Shown here one piece after another: positions 17,332 through 25,122 of a DNA stretch of 64,000 nucleotides; the first letter of the stretch is position 1; every line of letters starts with the position of its first letter. Made by a program: the position numbers and the translations under genes. The notes under the pieces are model-generated. The model was given only the letters and a program-made list of their open reading frames with translations. It was not told the origin of the DNA and made no database searches. Source of the DNA: Hyphomicrobiales bacterium (lineage in GTDB: Bacteria; Pseudomonadota; Alphaproteobacteria; Rhizobiales; Rhizobiaceae); the NCBI GenBank assembly GCA_900472485.1, contig UCII01000021.1, positions 124,001 to 188,000 of the forward strand, read 5' to 3'.

Positions 17332-18122
17332 TCCGGCGCTCCGAGGTCCGCGATCGTCGTCTCGACGCCGAGATTGACGAGCTCGCCGCGCCAATGCGCG
17401 GAAAGGCCCGCATCGGTAATCACCTTCGCTGCACTCAAGGGGGCGACCTTATAGGTCGCCATCGTGCCGAACTTCGAGGAATCGGCGAGCACGAAGCGGT
17501 GCGCCGACCGGCTGAGCATGCATCTGTTGAGGCTCGCTTCGGCGCTGTCGACGCTATAGATCGCGCCATCCGGGCTGATGGCGCTTGCGCCGAGGAAGAG
17601 CTGATCGAACCAGATGCTCTCAAGCATTGCTTCGGCCTGCGGCCCGACGAGCGAAGCATTTTCGCTGCGAAGCTGGCCACCGAGCAAGACGACTTCCAGA
17701 TTGGGGATGTTGAGGAATTCCTGCGCCACCGTCAGGCCATTGGTGAAGATACGAAGCGGCATCGGGTTCAGACGGATGAGCCGTGCCAGCTGCAGAACCG
17801 TGGTTCCGGCATCGAGAAAAATGGCCGTGCGCGGCGTCAGCAAATCGTAGGCTGCCGTTGCGATTGCGCGCTTGGCCGACAGATGCCGCTTGGCCCGCTC
17901 CTGAAAAGCAAGCTCCACTGACGATCCCTCGGCGATCCGGGCGCCGCCATGCACGCGGTCGATGGCGCCTTCCCGCTCGAGGACCTGCAAGTCCCTGCGC
18001 ACCGTTGCCAAGGAGGCACCGATGGCATCCGCGAGCGCCTGAATAGTCGAAAATCCATTCGCATACAGATGGCTGCGAATAGCGTCGAGACGATCGACTT
18101 TGACTCCTCCAGCTTGGCTCAA
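17328..18122 (-). CDS. DeoR-family transcriptional regulator (AgaR-like)
   Basis: Regulator of 264 residues heading the eight-gene operon. The N-terminal DeoR helix-turn-helix spans about residues 8-62 (RLDAIRSHLYANGFSTIQAL, SLATVRRDLQVLEREGAI, RVHGGA). The C-terminal DeoRC sensor domain has IFLDAGTTVLQLARLI and VVLLGGQLR, and LADSSKFG, the usual phosphosugar pocket. I place the start at a TTG (18122) because GGAG lies six bases upstream. The open frame extends to 18188 without a better site. It probably represses its own operon until a sugar phosphate accumulates. Confidence 0.87.
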   Translation of the reverse strand: MSQAGGVKVDRLDAIRSHLYANGFSTIQALADAIGASLATVRRDLQVLEREGAIDRVHGGARIAEGSSVELAFQERAKRHLSAKRAIATAAYDLLTPRTAIFLDAGTTVLQLARLIRLNPMPLRIFTNGLTVAQEFLNIPNLEVVLLGGQLRSENASLVGPQAEAMLESIWFDQLFLGASAISPDGAIYSVDSAEASLNRCMLSRSAHRFVLADSSKFGTMATYKVAPLSAAKVITDAGLSAHWRGELVNLGVETTIADLGAPE

Positions 18123-18239
18123 CGAAAACTCCTGTCCCACGAACGTTTCTATTTCGCTCAAGTTTCCATTCAATAAGATCAATGTCAATCATAATTCTGA
18201 TCTTTTTTGATCTGATTTCTGACCGCCGAAAAACGCAAA
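18123..18239 (-). promoter_or_regulatory. Promoter/operator region of the DeoR-led operon
   Basis: AT-rich stretch between the regulator start and the melA terminator. On the minus strand it holds TTGACA at 18188-18183, a good -35, but no convincing -10 at the normal distance. TGATC/TGATT-like words recur between 18185 and 18225 (including GATC at 18200-18203 and 18210-18213, six Ts apart), as often seen in DeoR-type tandem operators. The exact operator cannot be fixed by eye. Confidence 0.35.
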
Positions 18240-18285
18240 ATGTGAGCGCGCGGCATCCTCTTGCGAAGAAGCCGCGCGCTCACAT
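18240..18285 (-). terminator. Rho-independent terminator of melA
   Basis: Perfect 15-bp inverted repeat: 18240-18254 and 18271-18285 (core TGTGAGCGCGCGGC), with a 16-base loop. Read on the minus strand it lies just behind the melA stop and is followed by ATTTTGCGTTTTT, a T-rich tail. This separates melA from the downstream DeoR-led operon. Confidence 0.8.
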
Positions 18286-18307
18286 GATGTCTGGAAGTCC
18301 AAATGGG

Positions 18308-19624
18308 CTAATGATAAGCGGGCAAAAGATTGCCGTGCTGCTCGATCATATCGTCAACAAGCGTCCATATTTGATCGGGTGACAGCTCCGCCGAGGTATG
18401 CGGATCAAGCAGAGCTGCCTGATAGATGCGATCCCGTTTCTTCGTCAGTGCCGCCTCGACCGTCAGCTCCTGCACGGAAATACTCAAGTTCATTACGGCG
18501 GCGAGCTGCGAAGGTATCCGCCCGATGCGGATCGGCTGAATGCCGTTGTGATCGACATGGCATGGAACTTCGACAATGCATTCGTTCGGCAGATTTTGGA
18601 TCAGTCCGTTGTTCGGGACATTTCCGTAGATCAGCGCTGGCTGGCCGGTGACTGCCGCATGAATGATGCCGGCCGCATATTCATTGCTCCGGCAGACATC
18701 GATCGGCTTGCCGCCTTCAAGGTCGCGGCGCAACTCGTGCCACTCGGCGATCTGGACTTCGCAACGACGGATATATTCGTCCAGCGGAATGTTGAGGCGC
18801 TCGATCAGATCGCTACGGCCTTCCTTGATGTACCAGGACGTATATTCCGAGAAATGCTCGCTCGATTCCGTGACGAAGTGGCCGAGCCGTTTCAAAACGT
18901 CAAAACGCACCCGATCGTCAGAGGGAATGCGCCCTTCCTCCGCCAGGGCGCGCAGGCGCGGATAGAGATCCTCGCGGCTGCCATCGGCGTGCAGTTTTTC
19001 ATATTTGAGAAAGAAGGCGACATGGTTGATGCCGGCCGAGAGATAGTTGATCTTGGTGACGTCTTCGCCGAGGCAATCGGCAAGATGGGCGGCCGTGTGC
19101 TGCACGCTGTGGCAGAGACCAACGGTCCGGATGCTCGGAGCAATCTCCTTGATCGCCCAGCAATTGATCGCCATTGGGTTGACGTATTGCATGAGCAAGG
19201 CATTCGGGCAGACTTCTTCCATGTCGCGGCAGATCGCTTCGAGAACCGGAATGGTGCGAAGCCCGCGGAAGATGCCGCCGATTCCGAGCGTATCGGCAAT
19301 GGTCTGCCGGAGCCCGTACCGTTTCGGGACATCGAAATCCGTCACCGTGGCCGGCTTATAGCCGCCGACCTGCATCATCAGAATGACGAAATCCGAACCC
19401 CGCAGCGCCTGCCTGCGGTCGAGCGTCGCCTCGACGTGCGCCTTGTCGAGATGAAGCGCCTCGCAGATGCGCCGTGCAACGATTTCAGATGTTTTCAGGC
19501 GCTCCGGATCGATGTCGAAGAGGCTGATGACGTAGTCGCCACCACCTTGACTGGAAAGGACGTCGCCCAGAATATTCTGGGCAAAGACGGTGCTGCCGGC
19601 ACCGATCAGGCAGATCTTTGGCAT
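18308..19624 (-). CDS. melA: Alpha-galactosidase, glycoside hydrolase family 4
   Basis: Cytoplasmic NAD- and metal-dependent glycosidase of 438 residues. The N-terminal Rossmann motif is KICLIGAGSTVFAQNI. GH4 features follow: VGGYKPATVTDFDVPKRYGL, QTIADTLGIGGIFRGLRTIP, YVNPMAINCWAI and GLCHSVQHT, where the cysteine and the histidine of CHSVQ bind the metal in MelA; INHVAFFLKYE completes the site. The CHSVQ form indicates an alpha-galactosidase rather than a phospho-glycosidase. Start at 19624 has GGAG eight bases upstream. An AraC regulator is divergent, and a strong terminator follows. No transporter is in the same transcript, so the neighbouring ABC system may deliver the galactoside. Confidence 0.92.
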   Translation of the reverse strand: MPKICLIGAGSTVFAQNILGDVLSSQGGGDYVISLFDIDPERLKTSEIVARRICEALHLDKAHVEATLDRRQALRGSDFVILMMQVGGYKPATVTDFDVPKRYGLRQTIADTLGIGGIFRGLRTIPVLEAICRDMEEVCPNALLMQYVNPMAINCWAIKEIAPSIRTVGLCHSVQHTAAHLADCLGEDVTKINYLSAGINHVAFFLKYEKLHADGSREDLYPRLRALAEEGRIPSDDRVRFDVLKRLGHFVTESSEHFSEYTSWYIKEGRSDLIERLNIPLDEYIRRCEVQIAEWHELRRDLEGGKPIDVCRSNEYAAGIIHAAVTGQPALIYGNVPNNGLIQNLPNECIVEVPCHVDHNGIQPIRIGRIPSQLAAVMNLSISVQELTVEAALTKKRDRIYQAALLDPHTSAELSPDQIWTLVDDMIEQHGNLLPAYH

Positions 19625-19732
19625 GAAGGGATCTCCGCATGGAATGGCTTTGAACCTCATGCCTCTTTCAATTCGGAATTTCCTCCTGCTATCAATGAAA
19701 TTATTCCCGGATTCGCGCTACCAGATGGTCCC

Positions 19733-20632
19733 ATGCCGAAACCCAGCAATTCCGTCGAGCGCGAAGCTCTCATCACATCCGCCGGCGGCTTTCTGATCGA
19801 GCGGCACATCGCCGATACCATGAGTGCCGCGCATTGGCACGACCATGTCGAGCTGAACTTCCTCACGGAAGGGCAGATGACCTATATTTTCAACGGAAGG
19901 CAGGAGCAGGTGGATGCGGGGCGGCTGGTGCTGTTCTGGGCCGCCATTCCGCACAGGACGATTGCGGTCACCTCCAATGCTCCGCTCATCTGCATCTATC
20001 TTCCGCTCGTCGACTTCCTGAGTTTGCCGATCGATCGCAACGTGCGGCAGGCGATCATGCAGGGACGGTTTTCGGCCGATACCCGCCCCTACCCCGCCGA
20101 CGCTGTGCTCCTGCCGCAATGGGTGGCCGACTGGGAGCACGGCGACATGGCTCGGCGTCGGCTGATCCTCGACGAAGTCAAGCTCAGAATACGGCGTTTC
20201 GTTCTCGATGCTCCCGACGACGATCATGACTTTGCCCGACGGCGCTCGGCACCGGCCGCCAGTATTGCCGTGCAGCGCACCGAAACATTGACCGACCTTA
20301 TCCATACCCGCTATTGCGAACCGGTAAGCCTGCCGATGTTGGCGGGGCTCGCCGGCATTCATCCCAGCACGGCCAACAAGATCTTTCACAGCGTATTGGG
20401 CATCTCGGTCAACGAATATCTGACGCGTTATCGCCTGGCCCGGGCGATGCAGCAGCTCGCCGAAACCAACAGCCCGGTCCTGCAGATCGCCTATGATTGC
20501 GGCTTCGGCTCCAGCAGCCGGTTCTACGACATCTTCAAACGGCGGACCGGAACAACGCCGAGACTGTTCCGCTCGTCGCTCGGACGGGATGAAGGCGATG
20601 AGAGCGATGCAATGCCGTCCCTAAATATTTGA
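19733..20632 (+). CDS. AraC-family regulator, probably of melA
   Basis: Regulator of 299 residues. The N-terminal cupin-like half includes HWHDHVELNFLTEGQMTYIF and carries the sugar-sensing site. The C-terminal AraC domain (residues 190-290) has both helix-turn-helices: LPMLAGLAGIHPSTANKIFH and PVLQIAYDCGFGSSSRFYDI, ending FKRRTGTTPRLFR. The frame stays open far upstream, antisense to melA, but the ATG at 19733 fits the family start. It is divergent from melA, like MelR and melA in enteric bacteria. Its stop overlaps the end of the LacI gene by 12 bases, on the opposite strand. Confidence 0.85.
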   Translation: MPKPSNSVEREALITSAGGFLIERHIADTMSAAHWHDHVELNFLTEGQMTYIFNGRQEQVDAGRLVLFWAAIPHRTIAVTSNAPLICIYLPLVDFLSLPIDRNVRQAIMQGRFSADTRPYPADAVLLPQWVADWEHGDMARRRLILDEVKLRIRRFVLDAPDDDHDFARRRSAPAASIAVQRTETLTDLIHTRYCEPVSLPMLAGLAGIHPSTANKIFHSVLGISVNEYLTRYRLARAMQQLAETNSPVLQIAYDCGFGSSSRFYDIFKRRTGTTPRLFRSSLGRDEGDESDAMPSLNI

Positions 20633-21697
20633 CGGCGCCGGACCAAAGCTTTCGCGCCGAATGAGCTTGCTTTCGATGACGTGACGCAGGGCCGCTGCCT
20701 TATCCGGCGCATCGATCCGCTCCATCAGCAAGCTCACGGCCATCTGCCCCATTTCCTCGACCGGCTGTTCGATGGTCGACAATGGCGGCAGCGAATATTC
20801 GCAGGCCGGAGCGCCGTCGAAGGACACGATGGAAAGGTCGGTCGGAATTTTCCAGCCCATGCGTTGAACGCAGCTCATGAAGGAGATCGCCATGTCGTCG
20901 CTCGTGGCGATGACGGCCGTCGGCTTCAAGATGAGATCGGCAAATTCCGCCGCCGCAGCGACGCCGATCTGGAAACCATGCTGATAATCAAGGCTGCCGC
21001 CGGACCTGACGATTGCGGTCTCCGGCAGACCCGCAGCGGCAAGCGCTTCAACAGCACCCAGATAGCGTTCTCTGTCGTGATAATTGCCCTCCGGACCGGC
21101 AAGATAAAGGAAACGCCGGTGGCCGAGAGCAATTAATTCGGCCGTGGCCTCGCGAACGGCCTGCCGATCATTAGTCACGACGCTCGGCAGGGCGGCATGG
21201 CTCATATCGTATAGGAGCGAGACGACAGGTAGAGCCGAATCTTTAAACGAGCGGCTGCCATCGACCGGAAGATCCGAAGAGAGAATGATGGCACCGCGCA
21301 CCGTGCCACCAAAAGCCAGATCGAGGATATGGCGCTCGGAAGCCTCGTCGCGATCGAGGTTGGCAATCATCAGATGATAGCCGTTCTGGCTCAACGAGCG
21401 GTTTATCCCCTGCAAGACCAGGGGAATGACCTGCGAGACACCATAATAGAGCGAGCCCGGCAGAATGATCATAATCACATTGGACTTACCGACACGAAGC
21501 CCCCTCGCCATGGCATTGGGCGTATAGCCGAGCTGCTTGGCCGCGGCATCGATCTTGGCGCGGGTCTTCTCGTTGACGCGGCCGGGATTGGCGAGCGCCC
21601 GGCTCACCGTGGAGATCGCGACGCCTGCCAGCCGAGCGACATCCGCCATCAGAGGGCCGGAATGCTCTTCTGCCGGCAGATCCTTGTTATTCTTCAC
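20621..21697 (-). CDS. LacI-family transcriptional regulator
   Basis: Repressor of 358 residues. The N-terminal LacI helix-turn-helix is MADVARLAGVAISTVSRALA, followed by hinge helix residues NAMARGLRVGKSN, then a periplasmic-binding-protein-like sensor domain (IPLVLQGINRSLSQNGYHLM, STIEQPVEEMGQMAV). I favour a GTG start at 21697 with GGAAGG upstream; ATG at 21649 would give a shorter, still complete protein. It is divergent from the TIM-barrel/ABC/GMC operon, and two palindromes matching the LacI operator pattern lie between them. It likely represses that operon and itself until a sugar ligand binds. Confidence 0.9.
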   Translation of the reverse strand: MKNNKDLPAEEHSGPLMADVARLAGVAISTVSRALANPGRVNEKTRAKIDAAAKQLGYTPNAMARGLRVGKSNVIMIILPGSLYYGVSQVIPLVLQGINRSLSQNGYHLMIANLDRDEASERHILDLAFGGTVRGAIILSSDLPVDGSRSFKDSALPVVSLLYDMSHAALPSVVTNDRQAVREATAELIALGHRRFLYLAGPEGNYHDRERYLGAVEALAAAGLPETAIVRSGGSLDYQHGFQIGVAAAAEFADLILKPTAVIATSDDMAISFMSCVQRMGWKIPTDLSIVSFDGAPACEYSLPPLSTIEQPVEEMGQMAVSLLMERIDAPDKAAALRHVIESKLIRRESFGPAPSNI

Positions 21698-21756
21698 TTT
21701 TTGGCGCCCTTCCCAATGCCTGCTACGCGGGATGCTACGGCAATCCCAGCCGTTTA

Positions 21757-21768
21757 GCAAACGTTTGC
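21757..21768. promoter_or_regulatory. LacI-type operator 1
   Basis: Perfect palindrome GCAAACGTTTGC with flanks TTA and CAA. The central CG with AAACGTTT arms is the classic LacI/GalR-family operator form. It lies upstream of the -35 of the plus-strand promoter and 59 bases (centre to centre) from a second copy, which allows looping by a tetramer. Confidence 0.8.
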
Positions 21769-21778
21769 CAAAAATCGC

Positions 21779-21806
21779 TTGCATAAAAAAACGACTTGTC
21801 TACTAT
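21779..21806 (+). promoter_or_regulatory. Sigma-70-type promoter of the sugar operon
   Basis: TTGCAT (21779-21784), 16 bases, TACTAT (21801-21806). It lies exactly between the two LacI operators, so a repressor bound at the second site would cover the transcription start. Confidence 0.6.
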
Positions 21807-21814
21807 TCAGGCAC

Positions 21815-21828
21815 GGCAAACGTTTGCC
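21815..21828. promoter_or_regulatory. LacI-type operator 2
   Basis: Perfect 14-bp palindrome GGCAAACGTTTGCC located at the expected transcription start of the sugar operon. It shares the core GCAAACGTTTGC with the copy at 21757-21768. Confidence 0.85.
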
Positions 21829-21918
21829 AAATGCAGTGCATTGAAATCATTATGAATTATTTGGCCGTGGATCATGGTTCCGCGAGCGATCTTCCATGCC
21901 TTAAGAACGGATAGTCTC

Positions 21919-22872
21919 ATGACCTCATCGGAACGGTTGCGCTTTGGTGTCGATCTCGTCACCTTTTTCCACCCCGGATTTTGGGGTGTGGAAGATTATG
22001 ACGGCATCATCGCGCTATCGCGCAACACGCCCCGCGCCTTCTGGGACAAGATACTGGACGGCGTGCAAGCCTCCGGCGTTACCGGTGTGGAGCTGACCTT
22101 CTCGCCCTTCAACTGGCAGGATGCGACGAAGACCTATGGTTCGGTCGAGAAGTTTGCCGCAGAGCTTTCCAGCCGCGGGCTGACGCTTGCGAGCGGCTTC
22201 TTTGCAGAACTAGAAGCCGCCGGCGATTTCACCGAGGCATCCGCACAGGCCGCCATCATCGACAAAGCCGAAAAATATGCCGAGTTCCTCAAGGCCTGCG
22301 GCAGCGATATCATGGTCATCGGTGCGCCGCTTCGCCAGACGCTCGGCGCTCAGCCGGTGCGGTTCTTCGATTTCGAGCAGGCGCGCAAGATTGCCGATTT
22401 CCTCAATCGCCTCGGTGCCGCTCTCTACGCCAAGGGTGTGCGGCTTGCTCTCCACACCGAGGCGCATTCGATCTTCGCGGCAGCGCGCGATGTCGATCTG
22501 CTGATGCTGCTGACCGATCCCGCCTACGTGCATATGTGCCCGGATACGGCGCACATCATCGTCGCCGGCTCCGATCCGCTGCAGCTTGTCGATCGTCACC
22601 ATGAGCGCGTCATCATTGCCCACTGGAAGGATGCGCTGGGTCCGATGCCCGCCGATACCGTCATCGATGAGCATATCCATGACCGCCATCGCCCCTATTT
22701 CTGCGGCTTCGGCCTCGGCCGGGTCGATTGGCCGGGCTGGGCCAGGCTGCTGCGTGACCGCGGCTATGAAGGCTGGGCCATTCTCGAGCTCGACGCCGCT
22801 CCCGATCCGGTCGGCGATATCGCCAACGGGCTGACGCTCGTCAGACAGGCACTCTTGCCGATCTATCGCTGA
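21919..22872 (+). CDS. Sugar phosphate isomerase/epimerase-like TIM-barrel protein
   Basis: Protein of 317 residues in the xylose isomerase-like TIM-barrel family (AP endonuclease 2 fold, PF01261). Residues typical of the metal site are visible in order: E in GVTGVELTFSP, H and E in RLALHTEAHSIF, D and H in HMCPDTAHIIVAG, H in IIAHWKDA, and E in WAILELDAAPD. No reaction can be assigned; relatives include inosose dehydratase IolE, tagatose epimerases and enzymes acting on 3-keto sugars. Start at 21919 is chosen by family fit, as ribosome sites are weak; an ATG at 21874 is possible. First gene of the LacI-controlled operon. Confidence 0.8.
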   Translation: MTSSERLRFGVDLVTFFHPGFWGVEDYDGIIALSRNTPRAFWDKILDGVQASGVTGVELTFSPFNWQDATKTYGSVEKFAAELSSRGLTLASGFFAELEAAGDFTEASAQAAIIDKAEKYAEFLKACGSDIMVIGAPLRQTLGAQPVRFFDFEQARKIADFLNRLGAALYAKGVRLALHTEAHSIFAAARDVDLLMLLTDPAYVHMCPDTAHIIVAGSDPLQLVDRHHERVIIAHWKDALGPMPADTVIDEHIHDRHRPYFCGFGLGRVDWPGWARLLRDRGYEGWAILELDAAPDPVGDIANGLTLVRQALLPIYR

Positions 22873-22931
22873 TACCAACAATCCGAAAACGAATAGCCCC
22901 GCCAAGAGGGCTTTCATGAAGAGGTGGAACG

Positions 22932-24164
22932 ATGAAAGATACAGTGAAATTGCTATTGATGGGAGCCGCACTCCTTGCGGCCTCCATTCCTGCCCATGCG
23001 GAAGATAAGCCGGAAGCCGAGGTGATGACCTCCTGGACATCAGGCAGCGAAGCTGCAGCCCTCGGCGTCGTCAAACAGGAATTCGAAAAGCGCGGCGGCA
23101 CCTGGAAAGACTCCTCTATCGCCGGTTTCGGAGCGGCCGATGCCGCTTTCCAGAACCGTCTGGTCGCAGGCGACCCGCCGACTGCCAAGCAGGCCGTGCT
23201 CGGCCTTGCCAACACCGATTTCGTCAATCAGGGACTTATGAACCCGATCGACGATGTGGCGAAAGCCGGCAAATGGGCCGATGTCCTGCCGAAATCAATC
23301 TACGATCTCATCTCCTATGACGGCAAGGTCTATCTCTCTCCGACCGGCGCCCATGGCGAGAGTTGGGTGTTCTATTCCAAGGATGCCTTCGCCAAGGCTG
23401 GCCTCACTGACGAGCCGAAGAGCTGGGACGAATTCTTCTCGGCCCTCGACAAGCTGAAGGCATCAGGCATTCAGCCCGTCGCCTGGGGCGGTCAATCCTG
23501 GCAGGAATCCAAGGTCTTCAACATGATCCTGCTGACCCAGGTCGGCATTGACGGCTTCCTCAAGATCTATGTCGACAAGGACAAGAGCGACGCCTCGACG
23601 GCGGGCGTGAAGAAGACGCTCGATATTCTCGGCAAGCTCCGCGCCTATGTCGACGAGGGTGCTGCGGGCCGCAACTGGAACGACGCGACTGCCATGGTCA
23701 TCACCGGCAAGGCCGGCGTGCAGTTCATGGGTGACTGGGCCAAGGGCGAATTCGTCGCCGCCGGTAAGGAGTTGGGCAAGGACTATGGCTGTATGCTTGT
23801 GCCGCAATCGCCGGGCATGGTTTATGTCGCCGATTCCTTCTCCTTCCCGAAGATCGCCGACGCGGCCGCACAAAAGGGGCAGGTCCTCCTCGCCGAGGTC
23901 GCCATGGACCCGGCCGTGCAAGTCGAGTTCTCGCTGAAGAAGGGCTCGGTGCCGATGCGCACCGACGTCGATAAATCGAAGCTCGACGTCTGCGCGCAAA
24001 AAGGCCTTGAGCTGATGAGTGCCGGCAAGATCGTGCCGGATCAGGCTCTAATCCTTTCGCCGCAGCAGGCCGGCGCACTCAACGACTTCGTCGACGAGTT
24101 CTGGACCAATCCGTCCGAGGATAGCGCCTCAGGTGCGGAGAAGTTCTTCGCGATCTTCGAATAG
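22932..24164 (+). CDS. Sugar ABC transporter substrate-binding protein
   Basis: Periplasmic binding protein of 410 residues, family 1. The signal peptide is KDTVKLLLMGAALLAASIPA, with cleavage after AHA near residue 23. The mature protein begins EDKPEAEVMTSWTSGSEAAA, and includes SYDGKVYLSPTGAHGESWVF and KAGVQFMGDWAKGEF, which are common in glucose/maltose-type binding proteins of rhizobia. AGAGG lies nine bases before the ATG. It is followed by two permease genes and an ATPase gene. The ligand is unknown. Confidence 0.92.
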   Translation: MKDTVKLLLMGAALLAASIPAHAEDKPEAEVMTSWTSGSEAAALGVVKQEFEKRGGTWKDSSIAGFGAADAAFQNRLVAGDPPTAKQAVLGLANTDFVNQGLMNPIDDVAKAGKWADVLPKSIYDLISYDGKVYLSPTGAHGESWVFYSKDAFAKAGLTDEPKSWDEFFSALDKLKASGIQPVAWGGQSWQESKVFNMILLTQVGIDGFLKIYVDKDKSDASTAGVKKTLDILGKLRAYVDEGAAGRNWNDATAMVITGKAGVQFMGDWAKGEFVAAGKELGKDYGCMLVPQSPGMVYVADSFSFPKIADAAAQKGQVLLAEVAMDPAVQVEFSLKKGSVPMRTDVDKSKLDVCAQKGLELMSAGKIVPDQALILSPQQAGALNDFVDEFWTNPSEDSASGAEKFFAIFE

Positions 24165-24173
24165 CCTTCCAGC

Positions 24174-24207
24174 GAGCCGATCGCCGGAGTTCCCGGTCGG
24201 TCGGCTC
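24174..24207 (+). other. Stem-loop between binding-protein and permease genes
   Basis: Imperfect inverted repeat: GAGCCGATCGCCGG at 24174-24187 against CCGGTCGGTCGGCTC at 24193-24207. There is no T-tract. Such hairpins often stabilise the upstream message or partly stop transcription, so that more binding protein than permease is made. Confidence 0.5.
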
Positions 24208-24234
24208 CGCCCATCCTTTCGAGAAAGTTTGCCT

Positions 24235-25122
24235 ATGCAAACCAAGCGCAGACGTCCCCTTGCTGCGACCTTTGCCCTGCTGCCGACATGGATTGCCGCG
24301 ATCTTCGTCTATATCGGCACCATGGTCTGGTCGGTGCGCCTGTCTTTCACGGATTCGACCATCTTCCCGTCGTCCAACTATGTCGGCTTTGCCCAATATG
24401 CCAAGCTGTTCCGGACATCGCGATGGCTGGCATCCCTGGAAAATGTGCTGATCTTCGGCGTACTCTATGTTGCCGGCTGCCTTGCTCTCGGCTTCGTGCT
24501 TGCTGCAGCGCTCGATCGCAAGGTTCGCTTCGAAAACGTATTTCGCACCATCTTTCTTTACCCCTACGCCATGTCCTTCGTGGTCACCGGCCTCATCTGG
24601 CAGTGGATGCTGAACCCGACCTTCGGCATTCAGGCGACCGTCAGGGCGCTCGGCTGGCAAAGCTTCGTCTTCGACTGGATCGTCAATCGCGACATGGCGA
24701 TCTATACGGTGGTCTTTGCCGGCGTCTGGCAGGGTGCTGGTCTCGTCATGGTCATCGCACTGTCAGGCATGCGCGGGATCGGTGAGGAGCAATGGAAGGC
24801 GGCACAGATCGACGGCATCCCGGTCTGGCGCATCTATACCTCGATCATCCTGCCACAACTTGGGCCGGCGCTTGCCGCGGCGGGCATGCTGCTCTCCATG
24901 GGCGTGATCAAGACCTATGACCTCATCGTCGCGCAGACCGGCGGCGGCCCCGGTAATTCCACCGAAGTGCCGGCAAAATTCATCATGGACAATCTGTTCG
25001 AGCGCCAGAACCTCGGCCTCGCGAGTGCCGGCGCCACCGTGCTCGTGCTCTCGGTGGTCATGGCCGTCGCACCATTTCGCTATGCGCTCGTCATGCGCGC
25101 CAGAAGAAGGGGAGCACATTGA
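24235..25122 (+). CDS. Sugar ABC transporter permease (MalF-like)
   Basis: Membrane protein of 295 residues with about six helices. The N terminus QTKRRRPLAATFALLPTW leads into helix one. The EAA-type loop reads EEQWKAAQIDGIPVWRIYTS, followed by IILPQLGPALAAAGMLLSMG. VAQTGGGPGNSTEVPAKFIM is a typical segment of this permease class. Start at 24235 (GAGAAAG upstream) is preferred over the longer frame into the stem-loop. The stop overlaps the next permease start by one base. Confidence 0.92.
   Translation: MQTKRRRPLAATFALLPTWIAAIFVYIGTMVWSVRLSFTDSTIFPSSNYVGFAQYAKLFRTSRWLASLENVLIFGVLYVAGCLALGFVLAAALDRKVRFENVFRTIFLYPYAMSFVVTGLIWQWMLNPTFGIQATVRALGWQSFVFDWIVNRDMAIYTVVFAGVWQGAGLVMVIALSGMRGIGEEQWKAAQIDGIPVWRIYTSIILPQLGPALAAAGMLLSMGVIKTYDLIVAQTGGGPGNSTEVPAKFIMDNLFERQNLGLASAGATVLVLSVVMAVAPFRYALVMRARRRGAH

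Noticed and set aside
18398..19732. Open frame of about 445 codons on the plus strand, continuous with the AraC gene
   Set aside because: It is exactly antisense to melA, whose GH4 motifs are clear. High GC content keeps such shadow frames open. The AraC family starts at 19733.
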